DNA of 64,000 nucleotides from Pedobacter quisquiliarum (GTDB taxonomy: Bacteria > Bacteroidota > Bacteroidia > Sphingobacteriales > Sphingobacteriaceae), in contig NZ_BMIL01000002.1 in NCBI RefSeq assembly GCF_014642175.1, forward strand, positions 460,854-524,853. The letters are read 5' to 3'. The notes below the pieces were generated by a model. That model was not told the DNA's origin and did not search any database. It worked only from the letters and a program-made list of their open reading frames with translations. The position numbers were made by a program, and so were the translations under genes. Below, in pieces: positions 29,445 to 39,246 of the stretch. Numbering within the stretch: the first letter of the stretch is position 1; the number at the start of each line of letters is the position of its first letter.

Positions 29445-30443
29445 TCCGGATTCAGTACCATCTGCATTACCTACTTTAATCATGTTCATCGTCCTCGGTA
29501 GAAGTCCCGAAAGGAAGAATACCGTAATGGCGTTTTTACCATAAACCACGAAGGGCAGGGTATAATCACTGTATTTATTTACATCGATAATCCAGTAGCA
29601 GAAGGCCAGGATCATTGTGGCGAGGCCGCCCGTGTAAAGCACGAAAGAACTGGTCCACAAAGATTTATTTAATGGAAACTGTAGCCCCCAGACCATACCG
29701 CCAATAAACAGCATTAAGCCGGTGCAGAATAACCAGGAGATTTTGTAGCTATCCTCCAGATCCTTTCTGCGTAGGAAAGCACCGACCAGCACGCCAATTA
29801 AGCCAGATGCAATTGCGGGCATTGTACTTAGAATGCCCTCGGGGTCCCATGTTTTGGCAGATTTCCAGAGGTGTGCTTCGGTTAAGATGCTGCGATCAAT
29901 CCACGCACCCATATTGGTTTCCTTTTCCAGATTTGGATAGCCGGTGCCCGGAACCGGGATAAAGGTCATGATGATCCAGTAAAGGATTAGTATGCCCCCG
30001 GCGATGCGCATGATGTTCTTCTCCGAATTCTTCAGGAAAATAATACTGGAGATGAGGAACACGACAGCAATTCTTTGCAAGACGCCAGGAATGCGCACGG
30101 TACTCAGTGCAGCAACAGGATCAGTGAAAACTTTCGGGTAAAGTGAAAGGAACAAGCCCAGTCCAAACAATATTGCCGCGCGTTTTGCAGCTTTAAGGAT
30201 TGTTTGGCCATGGGCTTGTGTGTCTGCCTTCTTGGAAGACATGGCATAGGTGATGGAAACACCTACAATAAAGAGGAAAAATGGAAAAATCAGATCTGTT
30301 GGCGTACAACCATGCCAGGAAGCATGTTCAAGTGGTGCGTAAATGTGTCCCCAGTCGCCCGGATTGTTTACCAGAATCATTGCGGCTACCGTCGCACCCC
30401 TGAAAACATCCAGTGATAATAAGCGTTGATTAGATTTTTCCAT
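29301..30443 (-). CDS. NagX/HGSNAT-type membrane acyltransferase (DUF5009 family)
   Basis: 380 residues with about ten membrane helices. The N-terminal RLLSLDVFRGATVAAMILVN and the loop HGCTPTDLIFPFFLFIVGVS are the hallmark of the heparan-alpha-glucosaminide N-acetyltransferase/NagX family, which acetylates amino-sugar ends across the membrane. The C-terminus (FVILYIMYRKHIFIKV) is the normal family ending, so the gene does reach 29301 and overlaps the last 144 nt of the GHL10 gene on the other strand. It lies 9 nt after the nagB fusion gene, forming an operon for amino-sugar use. Confidence 0.88.
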   Translation of the reverse strand: MEKSNQRLLSLDVFRGATVAAMILVNNPGDWGHIYAPLEHASWHGCTPTDLIFPFFLFIVGVSITYAMSSKKADTQAHGQTILKAAKRAAILFGLGLFLSLYPKVFTDPVAALSTVRIPGVLQRIAVVFLISSIIFLKNSEKNIMRIAGGILILYWIIMTFIPVPGTGYPNLEKETNMGAWIDRSILTEAHLWKSAKTWDPEGILSTMPAIASGLIGVLVGAFLRRKDLEDSYKISWLFCTGLMLFIGGMVWGLQFPLNKSLWTSSFVLYTGGLATMILAFCYWIIDVNKYSDYTLPFVVYGKNAITVFFLSGLLPRTMNMIKVGNADGTESGLQSWLYNNFFSAHFSPINASLAWAIAQICFWFVILYIMYRKHIFIKV

Positions 30444-30452
30444 TAAATATTA

Positions 30453-32372
30453 TTAGAACTTCCAGCGAACAAACGCCTCCATTGCTTCATATTCAGCGAG
30501 GCCAAGCTCGTCGTATCTGCGTGCAGTTTCACGGTTGCGGTCTTCCGCTCTTTTCCAGAACTCCCTTTCATCATCACCCGGGAATACGGCACGGTCTTTC
30601 TGCGACTGGTGTTTGAAGATGGCGTATTTCTTTCTTTCCACCTCCTGTGGACTAAGTGGTACAGCCATTTCAATTTCGTGGGTTTCGAATTCATGCCAAG
30701 CACCTCTGTACATCCACAACCAGCAGTCCTGCGCCCATGCTTCTGTTTTGCGAAGCTCCGTTAGAGCATCCAGGATGATGTTGAAGCAAACGATGTGTGT
30801 GCCATGTGGATCTTCAAAATCGCCAGCGGCGAAAACCTGATGTGGTTTTACCTGCTGAAGCAACTCAATGGTACGGCGTACATCTTCACTAGTAACCGGG
30901 TTTTTCTGGCTCTTTCCGCTTTCATAGAAAGGCAGTGCCATGAAGTGAATGTGATCATCTTCCAGTCCGCAGTACCTTGCACCAGCAATGGCTTCCCCTT
31001 TACGGATCAAACCTTTAACGGTCTGAATTTCTTTGGTGTCGATCTGATTTGGCTTTTTAACTTCCAGGAAACTGCGCATATCTTCATACATCGTTTCCGT
31101 AGGTGCAGCGTCTAACCCCATTTTCTTTGCAAAGTCGATGTTGAACTCCACAAACCTTAATGCATCATCATCCCAAACAGCTGTGTTACCAGAAGTTTGA
31201 TAAGCAACATGCACATCATGCTGCTGATCTACCAGGCGGATGAAAGTTCCACCCATAGAAATTACATCGTCATCCGGATGCGGAGAGAAGATAAGCACGC
31301 GCTTTGTGGATGGTTCTGCACGCTCCGGGCGCTGCGAATCATCAGCATTTGGTTTGCCACCCGGCCAGCCGGTAATGGTATGCTGAAGTTTATTGAATAT
31401 ATGAATATTGATGTTGTAAACCGGGCCCTTTTCAATGGCAAGTTGTGCCATGCCATGGTTGTTGTAATCGTCTTCCGTTAACTTAAGAACAGGTTTACCT
31501 AAAGTATTTGCAAGCCAGATCACCGCTTTGCGGGTCAGCATCTCCTCCCATACGCAATCTTTTACCAACCATGGTGTATCAAATCGGGTCAGCAGGCTTG
31601 CTGCTTCCACGTCTACAACAAACTCAACATTGTCTGACATCTGCAGGTACGTTGCCGGTACTTCGCCCGACATTTCGCCTTCTACAGCTTTCTTCAGAAT
31701 GGGTGCTTTTTTACCATTCCAGGCCATAAGGATGATTTCCCTGGCATGGAAGATGGTACCAATACCCATGGTAATGGCTTTAGTTGGTACAAAAGATTTA
31801 CCCCCGAAATCACGTGCAGCATCTTTTCTGGTCAGGTCATCAAGGGTTACCAACCTGGTTCCCGAGTTTGGTGCCGAGCCCGGCTCATTGAAACCGATGT
31901 GACCGGTTCTACCGATACCGAGAACCTGAATGTCTAATCCACCAACTTCGGCAATTTTCTTTTCATAGTTCAAACAAAAGGCAGGGATATCTTCAAGCTT
32001 AAGTGTGCCATCTGGAATGTTGATGTTATTTCTATCAATGTCAACGTGATCAAAAAGCTGCTTGTTCATGAACGACACGTAGCTTTGATCTGCATCTGGC
32101 TGCATCGGGTAATACTCGTCAAGGTTGAAGGTGATGACGTTCTTAAAACTCAACCCTTCTTCTTTGTGCATGCGCACCAGCTCTGCATATACACCAACCG
32201 GTGTAGCCCCTGTTGCAAGTCCCAAAACCGCAGGTGCATTTTCGCTTTGCTTTTTACGGATCAGGTCTGCAATTCTGTTTGCTACCTTGATGGATGCCAC
32301 TTTCGGGTTCTCGAAAATAGTAACCGGCAGTTTTTCAAAGCGCGTTTCTTCTAATAGATTTAATCTAGCCAT
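30453..32372 (-). CDS. nagB: glucosamine-6-phosphate deaminase fused to a PIG-L-type deacetylase domain
   Basis: 639 residues in two parts. Residues ~15-270 are NagB: LGLATGATPVGVYAELV, TFNLDEYYPM with the base Asp, and GRTGHIGFNEPGSAPNSGT with the His/Glu pair. Residues ~360-630 are a PIG-L/LmbE metal deacetylase: VLIFSPHPDDDVISMGGTF has the HPDD metal motif and EDPHGTHIVCFN the second metal His. NagB turns glucosamine-6-phosphate into fructose-6-phosphate and ammonia; the PIG-L part could first remove N-acetyl groups. The fusion recurs in Bacteroidota, to my knowledge. It is followed by the NagX-like gene and preceded by a DeoR-type regulator. Confidence 0.92.
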   Translation of the reverse strand: MARLNLLEETRFEKLPVTIFENPKVASIKVANRIADLIRKKQSENAPAVLGLATGATPVGVYAELVRMHKEEGLSFKNVITFNLDEYYPMQPDADQSYVSFMNKQLFDHVDIDRNNINIPDGTLKLEDIPAFCLNYEKKIAEVGGLDIQVLGIGRTGHIGFNEPGSAPNSGTRLVTLDDLTRKDAARDFGGKSFVPTKAITMGIGTIFHAREIILMAWNGKKAPILKKAVEGEMSGEVPATYLQMSDNVEFVVDVEAASLLTRFDTPWLVKDCVWEEMLTRKAVIWLANTLGKPVLKLTEDDYNNHGMAQLAIEKGPVYNINIHIFNKLQHTITGWPGGKPNADDSQRPERAEPSTKRVLIFSPHPDDDVISMGGTFIRLVDQQHDVHVAYQTSGNTAVWDDDALRFVEFNIDFAKKMGLDAAPTETMYEDMRSFLEVKKPNQIDTKEIQTVKGLIRKGEAIAGARYCGLEDDHIHFMALPFYESGKSQKNPVTSEDVRRTIELLQQVKPHQVFAAGDFEDPHGTHIVCFNIILDALTELRKTEAWAQDCWLWMYRGAWHEFETHEIEMAVPLSPQEVERKKYAIFKHQSQKDRAVFPGDDEREFWKRAEDRNRETARRYDELGLAEYEAMEAFVRWKF

Positions 32373-32470
32373 TGTAAGGTTTTTAAAAAAATTGGTTCGG
32401 AGCAGTAAATATAGCTACTCTGCGCGCTTAATTTGCATTTAAATGACAATCGAGAACTGCTGAGAAAAAC

Positions 32471-33217
32471 TTAGTGGATATTTAACCCTCTGGACCGATA
32501 TTCCCGTAGGCATTCTTCTTCTGCAGGGAGCTCCGTAATCAGGTGATGGATGTTTTCTAGACCTGCCACTTTCAACCGTAGGGTGATGTCCAGCTTTTCG
32601 GAAATACACAGGATGGCGACATGCTTAGAACATTGAAACATGGCTTTCTTAAGTTCATTGATCTCCCAATCGGTGTCGGTTAAGCCATACTCTGGATGAA
32701 TAGCACTCGTACCAATTAAACACAAATCCGCGTTTATGCCGGCAAGCTGGCTAATTACGTGCCCGCCGAAGGTTACCTTGGAATTTTTAGAGAATATACC
32801 TCCAATGAGAATGACTTCAATACCATCATACTTGGCAAGTTCAATGGCTACGAAAGGACTGATTGTAAAAAAGGTCGCTTTGAGATGAACCGGAAGCTGC
32901 TTCACCAGCTCAATGATGGTTGTGCCGCCGCCCGTTAGGATAACCATGCCATTTTTAATCAGGCTGATCGTTTTTTTTGCAATTACAATCTTGGCCTCCC
33001 GTGCGTAAATCGCGTTGTCATCATAGGCCGATTGGTACGATCTGGAGAGTGCGCCGCCATGAACTTTCAATAGCTTCTGACTTTCGGAGAGTTCCTGCAA
33101 GTCGCGTCTAATCGTGTCTTCAGACACCTGCAACATATCTACAAGATCTGTGGTCAGCACCCGATTGTGTAGGTTGATCTGGCGCATGATTTGTTCATGC
33201 CGCTCCCGTTTTAACAT
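32471..33217 (-). CDS. DeoR-family transcriptional regulator (AgaR-like)
   Basis: 248 residues from ATG 33217 (MLKRERHEQIMRQINLHNRV); an upstream in-frame start at 33262 would add a non-conserved hydrophobic stretch. The N-terminal winged helix reads LTTDLVDMLQVSEDTIRRDL, followed by KLLKVHGGALS. The C-terminal sugar-phosphate sensor domain has ILTGGGTTIIELVKQLP and LIGGIFSKNS. DeoR regulators of this group respond to phosphorylated (amino) sugars. It lies between the nagB operon and the divergent susC gene, so it probably controls both. Confidence 0.9.
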   Translation of the reverse strand: MLKRERHEQIMRQINLHNRVLTTDLVDMLQVSEDTIRRDLQELSESQKLLKVHGGALSRSYQSAYDDNAIYAREAKIVIAKKTISLIKNGMVILTGGGTTIIELVKQLPVHLKATFFTISPFVAIELAKYDGIEVILIGGIFSKNSKVTFGGHVISQLAGINADLCLIGTSAIHPEYGLTDTDWEINELKKAMFQCSKHVAILCISEKLDITLRLKVAGLENIHHLITELPAEEECLREYRSRGLNIH

Positions 33218-33444
33218 ATAGCATTTGGTTTGTGCCAATTTATAAATAATTATCAATAACACGATCTGCGTGTTTATGCGGGAATCTGCCTGCTTTTCAG
33301 AATTAAATGTTACTCAAACATTAACCAGGTATTTAATAATCAAAAAATATAATGATATTTACCTAACAAGCTGAGGAATGCGTGTTACTGCGCGTTTCGT
33401 TTGTACGTTCTAGGTTAACTCATTATTCACAAACAAACTAATTC

Positions 33445-36400
33445 ATGAAAAAAAAGCTACTCATGTTTTTATGGGGCATTATTTTGTTCGCAACAAACGC
33501 TGTTGCACAACAACTTAATGTTACCGGTAAGGTGACCTCTTCTGATGGTCAGCCAATACCAGGTGTCTCGGTAAGGGTCAAAGGTGCCCAGGCGGGTACA
33601 CAGACCAACACATCCGGTGTATACACCATCACTGCCCCAAGTGGCGCAGTGCTATCTTTCTCTTACATCGGTATGACTCCACAGGAGAAAACGGTTACTG
33701 GCAACACCATCAATGTGGTACTTGCCGATGATGCACAAGGTCTAAACGAAGTCGTAATTACGGCTTTAGGTCAGCAGGTCTCCAAACGTTCACTTGGTAC
33801 CGCACAACAGGCCGTAAAAGGCGCAGAAATCGCGAACACACAACGGGAGAACTTCATCAACGCATTACAAGGCCGTGTGGCTGGTGTGGAAGTAAACAAC
33901 TCTTCAGGTGTTCCTGGTGCATCTTCTTCCATCACCATCAGGGGCGTAAGTTCCATCAGTGGGAACAATCAGCCGCTTTTCGTAGTTGATGGTTTGCCGA
34001 TCGACAACAAAACCCTAAGCACTACTGCTTTCACTTCAGAGAAAAGCTCATCAACAGCTTTCAATAACCGTGGGGTGGATTTTACCAATCGTGCAGCAGA
34101 TATCAACCCGGAAGACATCGAGTCTTTAACCGTGTTAAAAGGTCCTGAAGCTGCGGCTTTATATGGTATTGATGCGGCCAATGGTGCTATCGTAATTACC
34201 ACAAAGAGAGGTAAAGCAGGTGCAGGTTCTGTAAACTACAGCAACAGCTTCCGTGTAGAAACCATACGTTCAACGCCGGAAATTCAGCATAAATATGATA
34301 TCGGAAGTGCAGGACAGAATAATGTCGTAACGACTTCAGGTGGTTCATACCCTTCATTTGGGCCAGCATTCCCTGCAGGCACAAAGTTGTATGATAACGT
34401 TGATGAATTCTTCCAGCAAGGGTTCACCCAAAAGCACAACTTGTCTTTTGATGGTGGCTCTGATAAGGTGAATTATAGAATCTCAACTTCTTATGTAGAT
34501 CAGCAAGGTGTGGTACCCGGTAGTACATATGAGCGCTTCAACATTACAGGTGCTTCACAAGGAACGGTAAACAACTGGTTAAAAACAGACCTTTCCATGC
34601 AGTATAGCTACTCAAACAATGATCAGGCTTTCAAAGGTAGCGGCGGTCCGCTTCTTGGATTGTTGGTATGGCCACAAACAGACGATGCCAGCAACTACCT
34701 TACTCCAGCAGGTCTGAGAAGAAGAATATCACTTCCAGGATTCCCTGAAGGACAGCAAAGCGAGATTGATAACCCTTATTTCAACGTAAATAAGAACAAG
34801 ATCAACTCAAAGGTGAACCGTATCGTTTCCAACTTTGGATTGACGATTACACCGTTCTCATGGGTTAACATTAAGTCAAACATCGGTATCGATGCCTACA
34901 CCAGCCAGAACATGATCTTGCGTCACCCGGAAAGTGCTTCAGGTTTCTCAAGAGGTGGTTTGCTGGATGTTGCAAATGACGTTACCCGCAACCTGAACAT
35001 GCAGAACTTGATCAATTTCACCAGACAAAACCTGAGTGAAAACTGGACTTTCGATGCAACTTTAGGTAATGCAATCCAGGATGCACGTTCAAACATCGAC
35101 GCCGGTTCAGGTGAAAACTTCCTTGATCCAAACTTTGTATCCCTGAACAACACGGCGACAAGATTAAACAGCACCACGATTCAACAGCGTCGTCTGGTAA
35201 GTTTCTTCGGTCGTGCAACTTTTGGTTACAAAGACTTCTTATACCTTACTGCAACCGGACGTAATGACTTAACCTCAACCATTCCGGTTGATTCTTACTC
35301 TTTCTTCTACCCATCAATATCGGGAAGTTTTGTCTTCACCGACGTGCCTGCTTTCAGCGGTTTGAAGAAGTTCTTTACTTCAGGTAAATTAAGAGCGGCT
35401 TACGCACAAGTGGGTAAAGACGCTAAACCTTATGCTTACCAGCCTTCATTAGAAAATAAACTTACTGTTGGTGGTGGTTACGGTTATGGCTTCACTGGAC
35501 CAAACCCTGGTCTTAAGCCGGAATTTGCGAAATCTTACGAGTTCGGTACTGAACTTGCATTCCTGAACGATCGTTTAGGTATTGACGTAGCTGTATATCG
35601 CAAAGAAACAAAAGATCAGATTGTAAATGATATCCGTGGCAGTTATGCAACAGGTTTCATCCTGCTTAACCTAAATGGTGGGGTTACCCGCAATGAAGGT
35701 GTGGAGGTGAGTGTTAGAGCGAGACCTATTGAGCGCCCTGGATTTAGCTGGGATATCTTAGCCAACTTCGAACACGCGAAAGGTACTGTACTTGCATTAC
35801 CAAACGAATTGCCGGAATCTTATGTTTCTGATACCTGGTTATACGGAAACGTACGTAACGGAAATACACCGGGTGAATCAACAAGATCACTAACTGGATT
35901 TTTCTACCTGCGCAATAACAATGGCGACGTGCTGATCAACCCTTCTTCAGGTCTGCCGGTAAGGTCAACAACCTTCATCAGTGCTGGATACGACAGACAG
36001 CCTGATTTCAGCTTAGGTATAACCAACAGCTTTAGCTTCAAAGATTTCTCCCTTTCATTCCTGATCGATACCCGTAAAGGTGGAGACGTGCTAAATGCAA
36101 CACAACATTACCTAACCACTCAAGGTTTAAGTACACGTACACTAGATCGTGAAACCCCTAGAGTTGTTAAAGGTGTGTTACAGGATGGTAGAGAGAACTC
36201 CGCTAATCCAACACAAAATACAATCGTTGTTAATCCTTATCTGCAAAACAGCTACTACACGACAACAAGTGAAGAGCAGTACATTGAAAAAGATATCAAC
36301 TGGATCAGACTTAAAGATGTGACTTTGTCTTACCGTTTACCTACAAAGCTTTTACAAAGACAGAAATTCTTTAAATCCGCAAGTGTATTTGTTACCGGGA

Positions 36401-36552
36401 CAGACTTATTCCTGATCACAAACTACACCGGACTTGATCCGGTTGTAAACGGCAACACTGCTGCTGTGGGCGGTTCAGGATCAGCCGGTATAGATTTTGG
36501 AAACTTCCCAATGCCAATTGGAATGAACTTCGGAATTAAAATTGGCATGTAA
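33445..36552 (+). CDS. SusC/RagA-family TonB-linked outer-membrane transporter
   Basis: 1035 residues. A signal peptide (FATNAVAQQ) is followed by a carboxypeptidase-regulatory-like domain (GKVTSSDGQPIPGVSVRVKG), then the TonB plug (LQGRVAGVEVNNSSG, PLFVVDGLPIDN, VLKGPEAAALYGIDAANGAI) and a beta-barrel ending FPMPIGMNFGIKIGM. It forms the pore of a SusCD pair that imports oligosaccharides or other large nutrients across the outer membrane. The regulator and nagB genes upstream suggest an amino-sugar substrate. It is 17 nt before the susD gene. Confidence 0.95.
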   Translation: MKKKLLMFLWGIILFATNAVAQQLNVTGKVTSSDGQPIPGVSVRVKGAQAGTQTNTSGVYTITAPSGAVLSFSYIGMTPQEKTVTGNTINVVLADDAQGLNEVVITALGQQVSKRSLGTAQQAVKGAEIANTQRENFINALQGRVAGVEVNNSSGVPGASSSITIRGVSSISGNNQPLFVVDGLPIDNKTLSTTAFTSEKSSSTAFNNRGVDFTNRAADINPEDIESLTVLKGPEAAALYGIDAANGAIVITTKRGKAGAGSVNYSNSFRVETIRSTPEIQHKYDIGSAGQNNVVTTSGGSYPSFGPAFPAGTKLYDNVDEFFQQGFTQKHNLSFDGGSDKVNYRISTSYVDQQGVVPGSTYERFNITGASQGTVNNWLKTDLSMQYSYSNNDQAFKGSGGPLLGLLVWPQTDDASNYLTPAGLRRRISLPGFPEGQQSEIDNPYFNVNKNKINSKVNRIVSNFGLTITPFSWVNIKSNIGIDAYTSQNMILRHPESASGFSRGGLLDVANDVTRNLNMQNLINFTRQNLSENWTFDATLGNAIQDARSNIDAGSGENFLDPNFVSLNNTATRLNSTTIQQRRLVSFFGRATFGYKDFLYLTATGRNDLTSTIPVDSYSFFYPSISGSFVFTDVPAFSGLKKFFTSGKLRAAYAQVGKDAKPYAYQPSLENKLTVGGGYGYGFTGPNPGLKPEFAKSYEFGTELAFLNDRLGIDVAVYRKETKDQIVNDIRGSYATGFILLNLNGGVTRNEGVEVSVRARPIERPGFSWDILANFEHAKGTVLALPNELPESYVSDTWLYGNVRNGNTPGESTRSLTGFFYLRNNNGDVLINPSSGLPVRSTTFISAGYDRQPDFSLGITNSFSFKDFSLSFLIDTRKGGDVLNATQHYLTTQGLSTRTLDRETPRVVKGVLQDGRENSANPTQNTIVVNPYLQNSYYTTTSEEQYIEKDINWIRLKDVTLSYRLPTKLLQRQKFFKSASVFVTGTDLFLITNYTGLDPVVNGNTAAVGGSGSAGIDFGNFPMPIGMNFGIKIGM

Positions 36553-36569
36553 TCTAAATTGAAATAATC

Positions 36570-38132
36570 ATGAAGAAATTATATATCACTATGCTCACTG
36601 CTGCAGTAATGCTTGCTGGCAGTGGATGTAAAAAGTATTTGGATGTTAATACAAATCCAAATGCACCACAAACGGTGACACCAAACCTTTACCTGTCGCC
36701 AATGCTACACTGGATGGTTACAGCCCCGCAATACGATGCGCGCTTTATCAACCGGTATACGCAAAACATGACCTTAACCACCACCAACAGTAGCTGGGAC
36801 CGCATGGGTTATGATCCAAGTTCAGATAACGGCGGTGAGTTGTTCCGCGATGTGTATTGGAGTTTCGGCCAAAATCTGGTTGATATGATGACCAAAGCGG
36901 AAGCTGAAGAACGTTGGGATCTATTGGGTGTTGGCTACGTGCTAAAAGCATGGGGCTGGCAGGCACTAACCGATGTTCATGGCGAGATCATTGTTAAAGA
37001 AGCAATCGATCCAACCAAAAATGTGTTCAACTACGATACCCAGGAATACACTTACGAAGAGGTACAACGTTTATTGGACCTTGCCATCACCAACCTGCAA
37101 AGAACTGATGGTGCTGTTGATGCAGCATTCCTTGGTAAAACGGACATCATCTATAAAGGCGACCGTACCAAATGGTTAAAGTTTGCTTATGGCTTGTTGG
37201 CGATGAACCTAAATCACTACAGCAATAAAGCATCTTATAAGCCAGATGAGGTTATCGCAGCAGTTGATAAAGCGTTTGAAAACAACAATGATGACGCCCT
37301 ACTGCTTTACACAGGCGTGTCAAACGACGACAGGAACTTCCTGGGCTCAACAAGAGCGAACTTCAACACTTACAGACAAACGTCATTCATCGTAAATCTG
37401 ATGAATGGCACGGAGTTCTCCGGTGTGGTGGATCCTCGTATGACAAGAATGCTTTCACCTGCACCAGACGGCGTATATCGCGGCCTGGAGCCAACTTTCG
37501 GTAGTGGTGCATTAACTGCAAACCAGATTCCAAATAACATCTACGGATATACCGGAACTGTAGCGGTAGGTACACCAGTACGTTACCTGTTTGATGATAA
37601 AAGCAGAGTGCCTGCAATGACTTACTCACAGTTGCAGTTCATCAAAGCGGAAGCGGCATTCAAGAAAGGTGATCGTGAAACGGCATTAACTGCTTACAGA
37701 AATGGTATTTCTTCGCACATCGACTTTGTGAATGCGAGAAACCGTGACAACAATCAAACGCCAACCCAGATTACCACAGAAGAAAAGAATACTTTTCTGG
37801 CCAATCCGGCGATTGTACCAACAGCAGCTAATTTAACGTTATCACACATCATGGAGCAAAAGTACATCGCTCAATGGGGATGGGGTGCGTTGGAGCAGTG
37901 GATGGACTTAAGAAGATACCACTATACAGATGCAGATCCTGCTACAGGTCAGCAGGTATTCGGTGGATTTGTAATTCCGGTAAACTTGTATCCAGATAAT
38001 GCAAACAAGCCAGTTTACCGCATCAGACCACGTTATAACTCTGAGTACATCTGGAACCGCGAAAGTCTTGACAAAATCGGAGGTCTGGCGCTGGATTACC
38101 ATACCAAAGAAATGTGGATCACTCAACCTTAA
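36570..38132 (+). CDS. SusD/RagB-family outer-membrane lipoprotein
   Basis: 520 residues. The signal ends in a lipobox (AVMLAGSGC), followed by KKYLDVNTNPNAP, the usual SusD-type start. TPR-like helices and the loop YVLKAWGWQALTDVHGEI and FIKAEAAFKKGDRETALTAY are typical of the family. It lids the SusC pore and binds substrate at the cell surface. It is downstream of susC with a 17-nt gap and is followed 9 nt later by a DUF4397 lipoprotein gene. Confidence 0.93.
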   Translation: MKKLYITMLTAAVMLAGSGCKKYLDVNTNPNAPQTVTPNLYLSPMLHWMVTAPQYDARFINRYTQNMTLTTTNSSWDRMGYDPSSDNGGELFRDVYWSFGQNLVDMMTKAEAEERWDLLGVGYVLKAWGWQALTDVHGEIIVKEAIDPTKNVFNYDTQEYTYEEVQRLLDLAITNLQRTDGAVDAAFLGKTDIIYKGDRTKWLKFAYGLLAMNLNHYSNKASYKPDEVIAAVDKAFENNNDDALLLYTGVSNDDRNFLGSTRANFNTYRQTSFIVNLMNGTEFSGVVDPRMTRMLSPAPDGVYRGLEPTFGSGALTANQIPNNIYGYTGTVAVGTPVRYLFDDKSRVPAMTYSQLQFIKAEAAFKKGDRETALTAYRNGISSHIDFVNARNRDNNQTPTQITTEEKNTFLANPAIVPTAANLTLSHIMEQKYIAQWGWGALEQWMDLRRYHYTDADPATGQQVFGGFVIPVNLYPDNANKPVYRIRPRYNSEYIWNRESLDKIGGLALDYHTKEMWITQP

Positions 38133-38141
38133 TCTCGAATC

Positions 38142-38939
38142 ATGAAGAAAATAAATATAATTACAGCAGTTCTCCTACTTTCCACGTTTTTCGTTTCCTG
38201 TGAGAAGGATGGCGTAAAGGAACTGGAAACAACAACAACAGAAGCTGGTGCTCAAATTAAGTTTTTCAACTTCGGTGTAACTGCACCGTCCATGAACTTC
38301 TACGCGAACGACCAGAAGGTGTCGGCAGTCGTAAGTGCTACCGGTACGGAAGCACTTACAGGTGTTAATTATGGCAGCGTATTCCCGGCAACAAACTACG
38401 CGCTGATCACTGGTGGTAACTATACCTTCAAAGGTATCGTGCCTTCAACGGCGGTGGCAGATGCAAATGCGGTAATTGCGAGCATTCAAGGAAACGTTGA
38501 AAATGGTAAATCATATTCATTGTATACCAGCGGTCCCTTTAATGCAGCTGCAAAAACAGTTGACGGCTTTATTGTAGAGGATGTTATTCCTGCAGCAAAC
38601 ACCACTGCTGCGCACGTGAGGTTCGTAAATACCATCGCAAATGCGACTGCAGGATTTGATCTTGTTGCGAAAAGTACAACCACGGCTGCGGAGATTGTTA
38701 TTGCAACTAACATCGGTTACAAAGCTGCTTCGACCTTCGTGGAAGTTCCAAATGGTGTCTATGAGATTTACGCAAGATACCCTGGAAGCCCTACGAATGT
38801 GATTACCAGAAATGGTACCTCTAACGTATCGTTTATCGCAGGCAGAGCATATACCATCAGCTCAAGAGGAGATATGACCGTTACCGGCGCAACCGCTGTG
38901 AACAGGCCATTCCTGGATAATACATCCAACAGACCTTAA
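38142..38939 (+). CDS. DUF4397-domain lipoprotein
   Basis: 265 residues. Signal and lipobox (LLLSTFFVSC) are followed by a linker of acidic/Thr residues and a beta-rich domain of the DUF4397 type: AQIKFFNFGVTAPSMNFYAN opens the first repeat and AHVRFVNTIANATAGFDLV the second. It is the last gene of the SusCD operon and is closed by a terminator. It is probably a surface-exposed accessory protein; a sugar-binding role is only a guess. Confidence 0.85.
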   Translation: MKKINIITAVLLLSTFFVSCEKDGVKELETTTTEAGAQIKFFNFGVTAPSMNFYANDQKVSAVVSATGTEALTGVNYGSVFPATNYALITGGNYTFKGIVPSTAVADANAVIASIQGNVENGKSYSLYTSGPFNAAAKTVDGFIVEDVIPAANTTAAHVRFVNTIANATAGFDLVAKSTTTAAEIVIATNIGYKAASTFVEVPNGVYEIYARYPGSPTNVITRNGTSNVSFIAGRAYTISSRGDMTVTGATAVNRPFLDNTSNRP

Positions 38940-38955
38940 CCGGTTTAAAAAAGTA

Positions 38956-38986
38956 AAAGCCCATACCATTACGGTGTGGGCTTTTT
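38956..38986 (+). terminator. intrinsic terminator after the SusCD operon
   Basis: A 12-bp stem (AAAGCCCATACC / GGTGTGGGCTTT, one G-T wobble) with a 5-nt loop ATTAC, followed by a T run. It lies 17 nt past the DUF4397 stop and would end the susC-susD operon. Confidence 0.88.
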
Positions 38987-39028
38987 ATATTTATATATTT
39001 TTATACTTTTGATAAAAAAGATCTCAAT

Positions 39029-39244
39029 ATGGCAAGCTTTACACTTACTCCTGAAACTGCTGAAAAAGTTAAACTTAAATTCCTGCGCAAATACAGAGAT
39101 TTAGCACAGCAAGATTTGCCTTTTAAGCCGGGTATGGAAGAAGCGCTGGTAACACAATTAATGGAACTAGTTAAACGGGATCGCCGTTATGTGGAGTTTA
39201 CCATCCAAAAGGCCCTTGCAGATCCAGACGGAAACAGGCTTTAA
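39029..39244 (+). CDS. 71-residue cytoplasmic protein, unknown
   Basis: 71 residues, no signal peptide, mostly helical, charged, with EKVKLKFLRKYRDLAQQDLP and MEEALVTQLMELVKRDRRYV. It reads as a real small protein because the frame is codon-consistent with its neighbours and the start ATG is preceded by the AT-rich TTTTATACTTTTGATAAAAA stretch, which contains a TACTTTTG box (39003-39010). I do not recognise a family. It converges with the ferredoxin gene, 2 nt between stops. Confidence 0.6.
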   Translation: MASFTLTPETAEKVKLKFLRKYRDLAQQDLPFKPGMEEALVTQLMELVKRDRRYVEFTIQKALADPDGNRL

Positions 39245-39246
39245 GC

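Noticed and set aside
33396..33403. TTCGTTTG as a -7 box for susC
   Set aside because: The second base differs from TAnnTTTG and there is no TTG at the expected distance.
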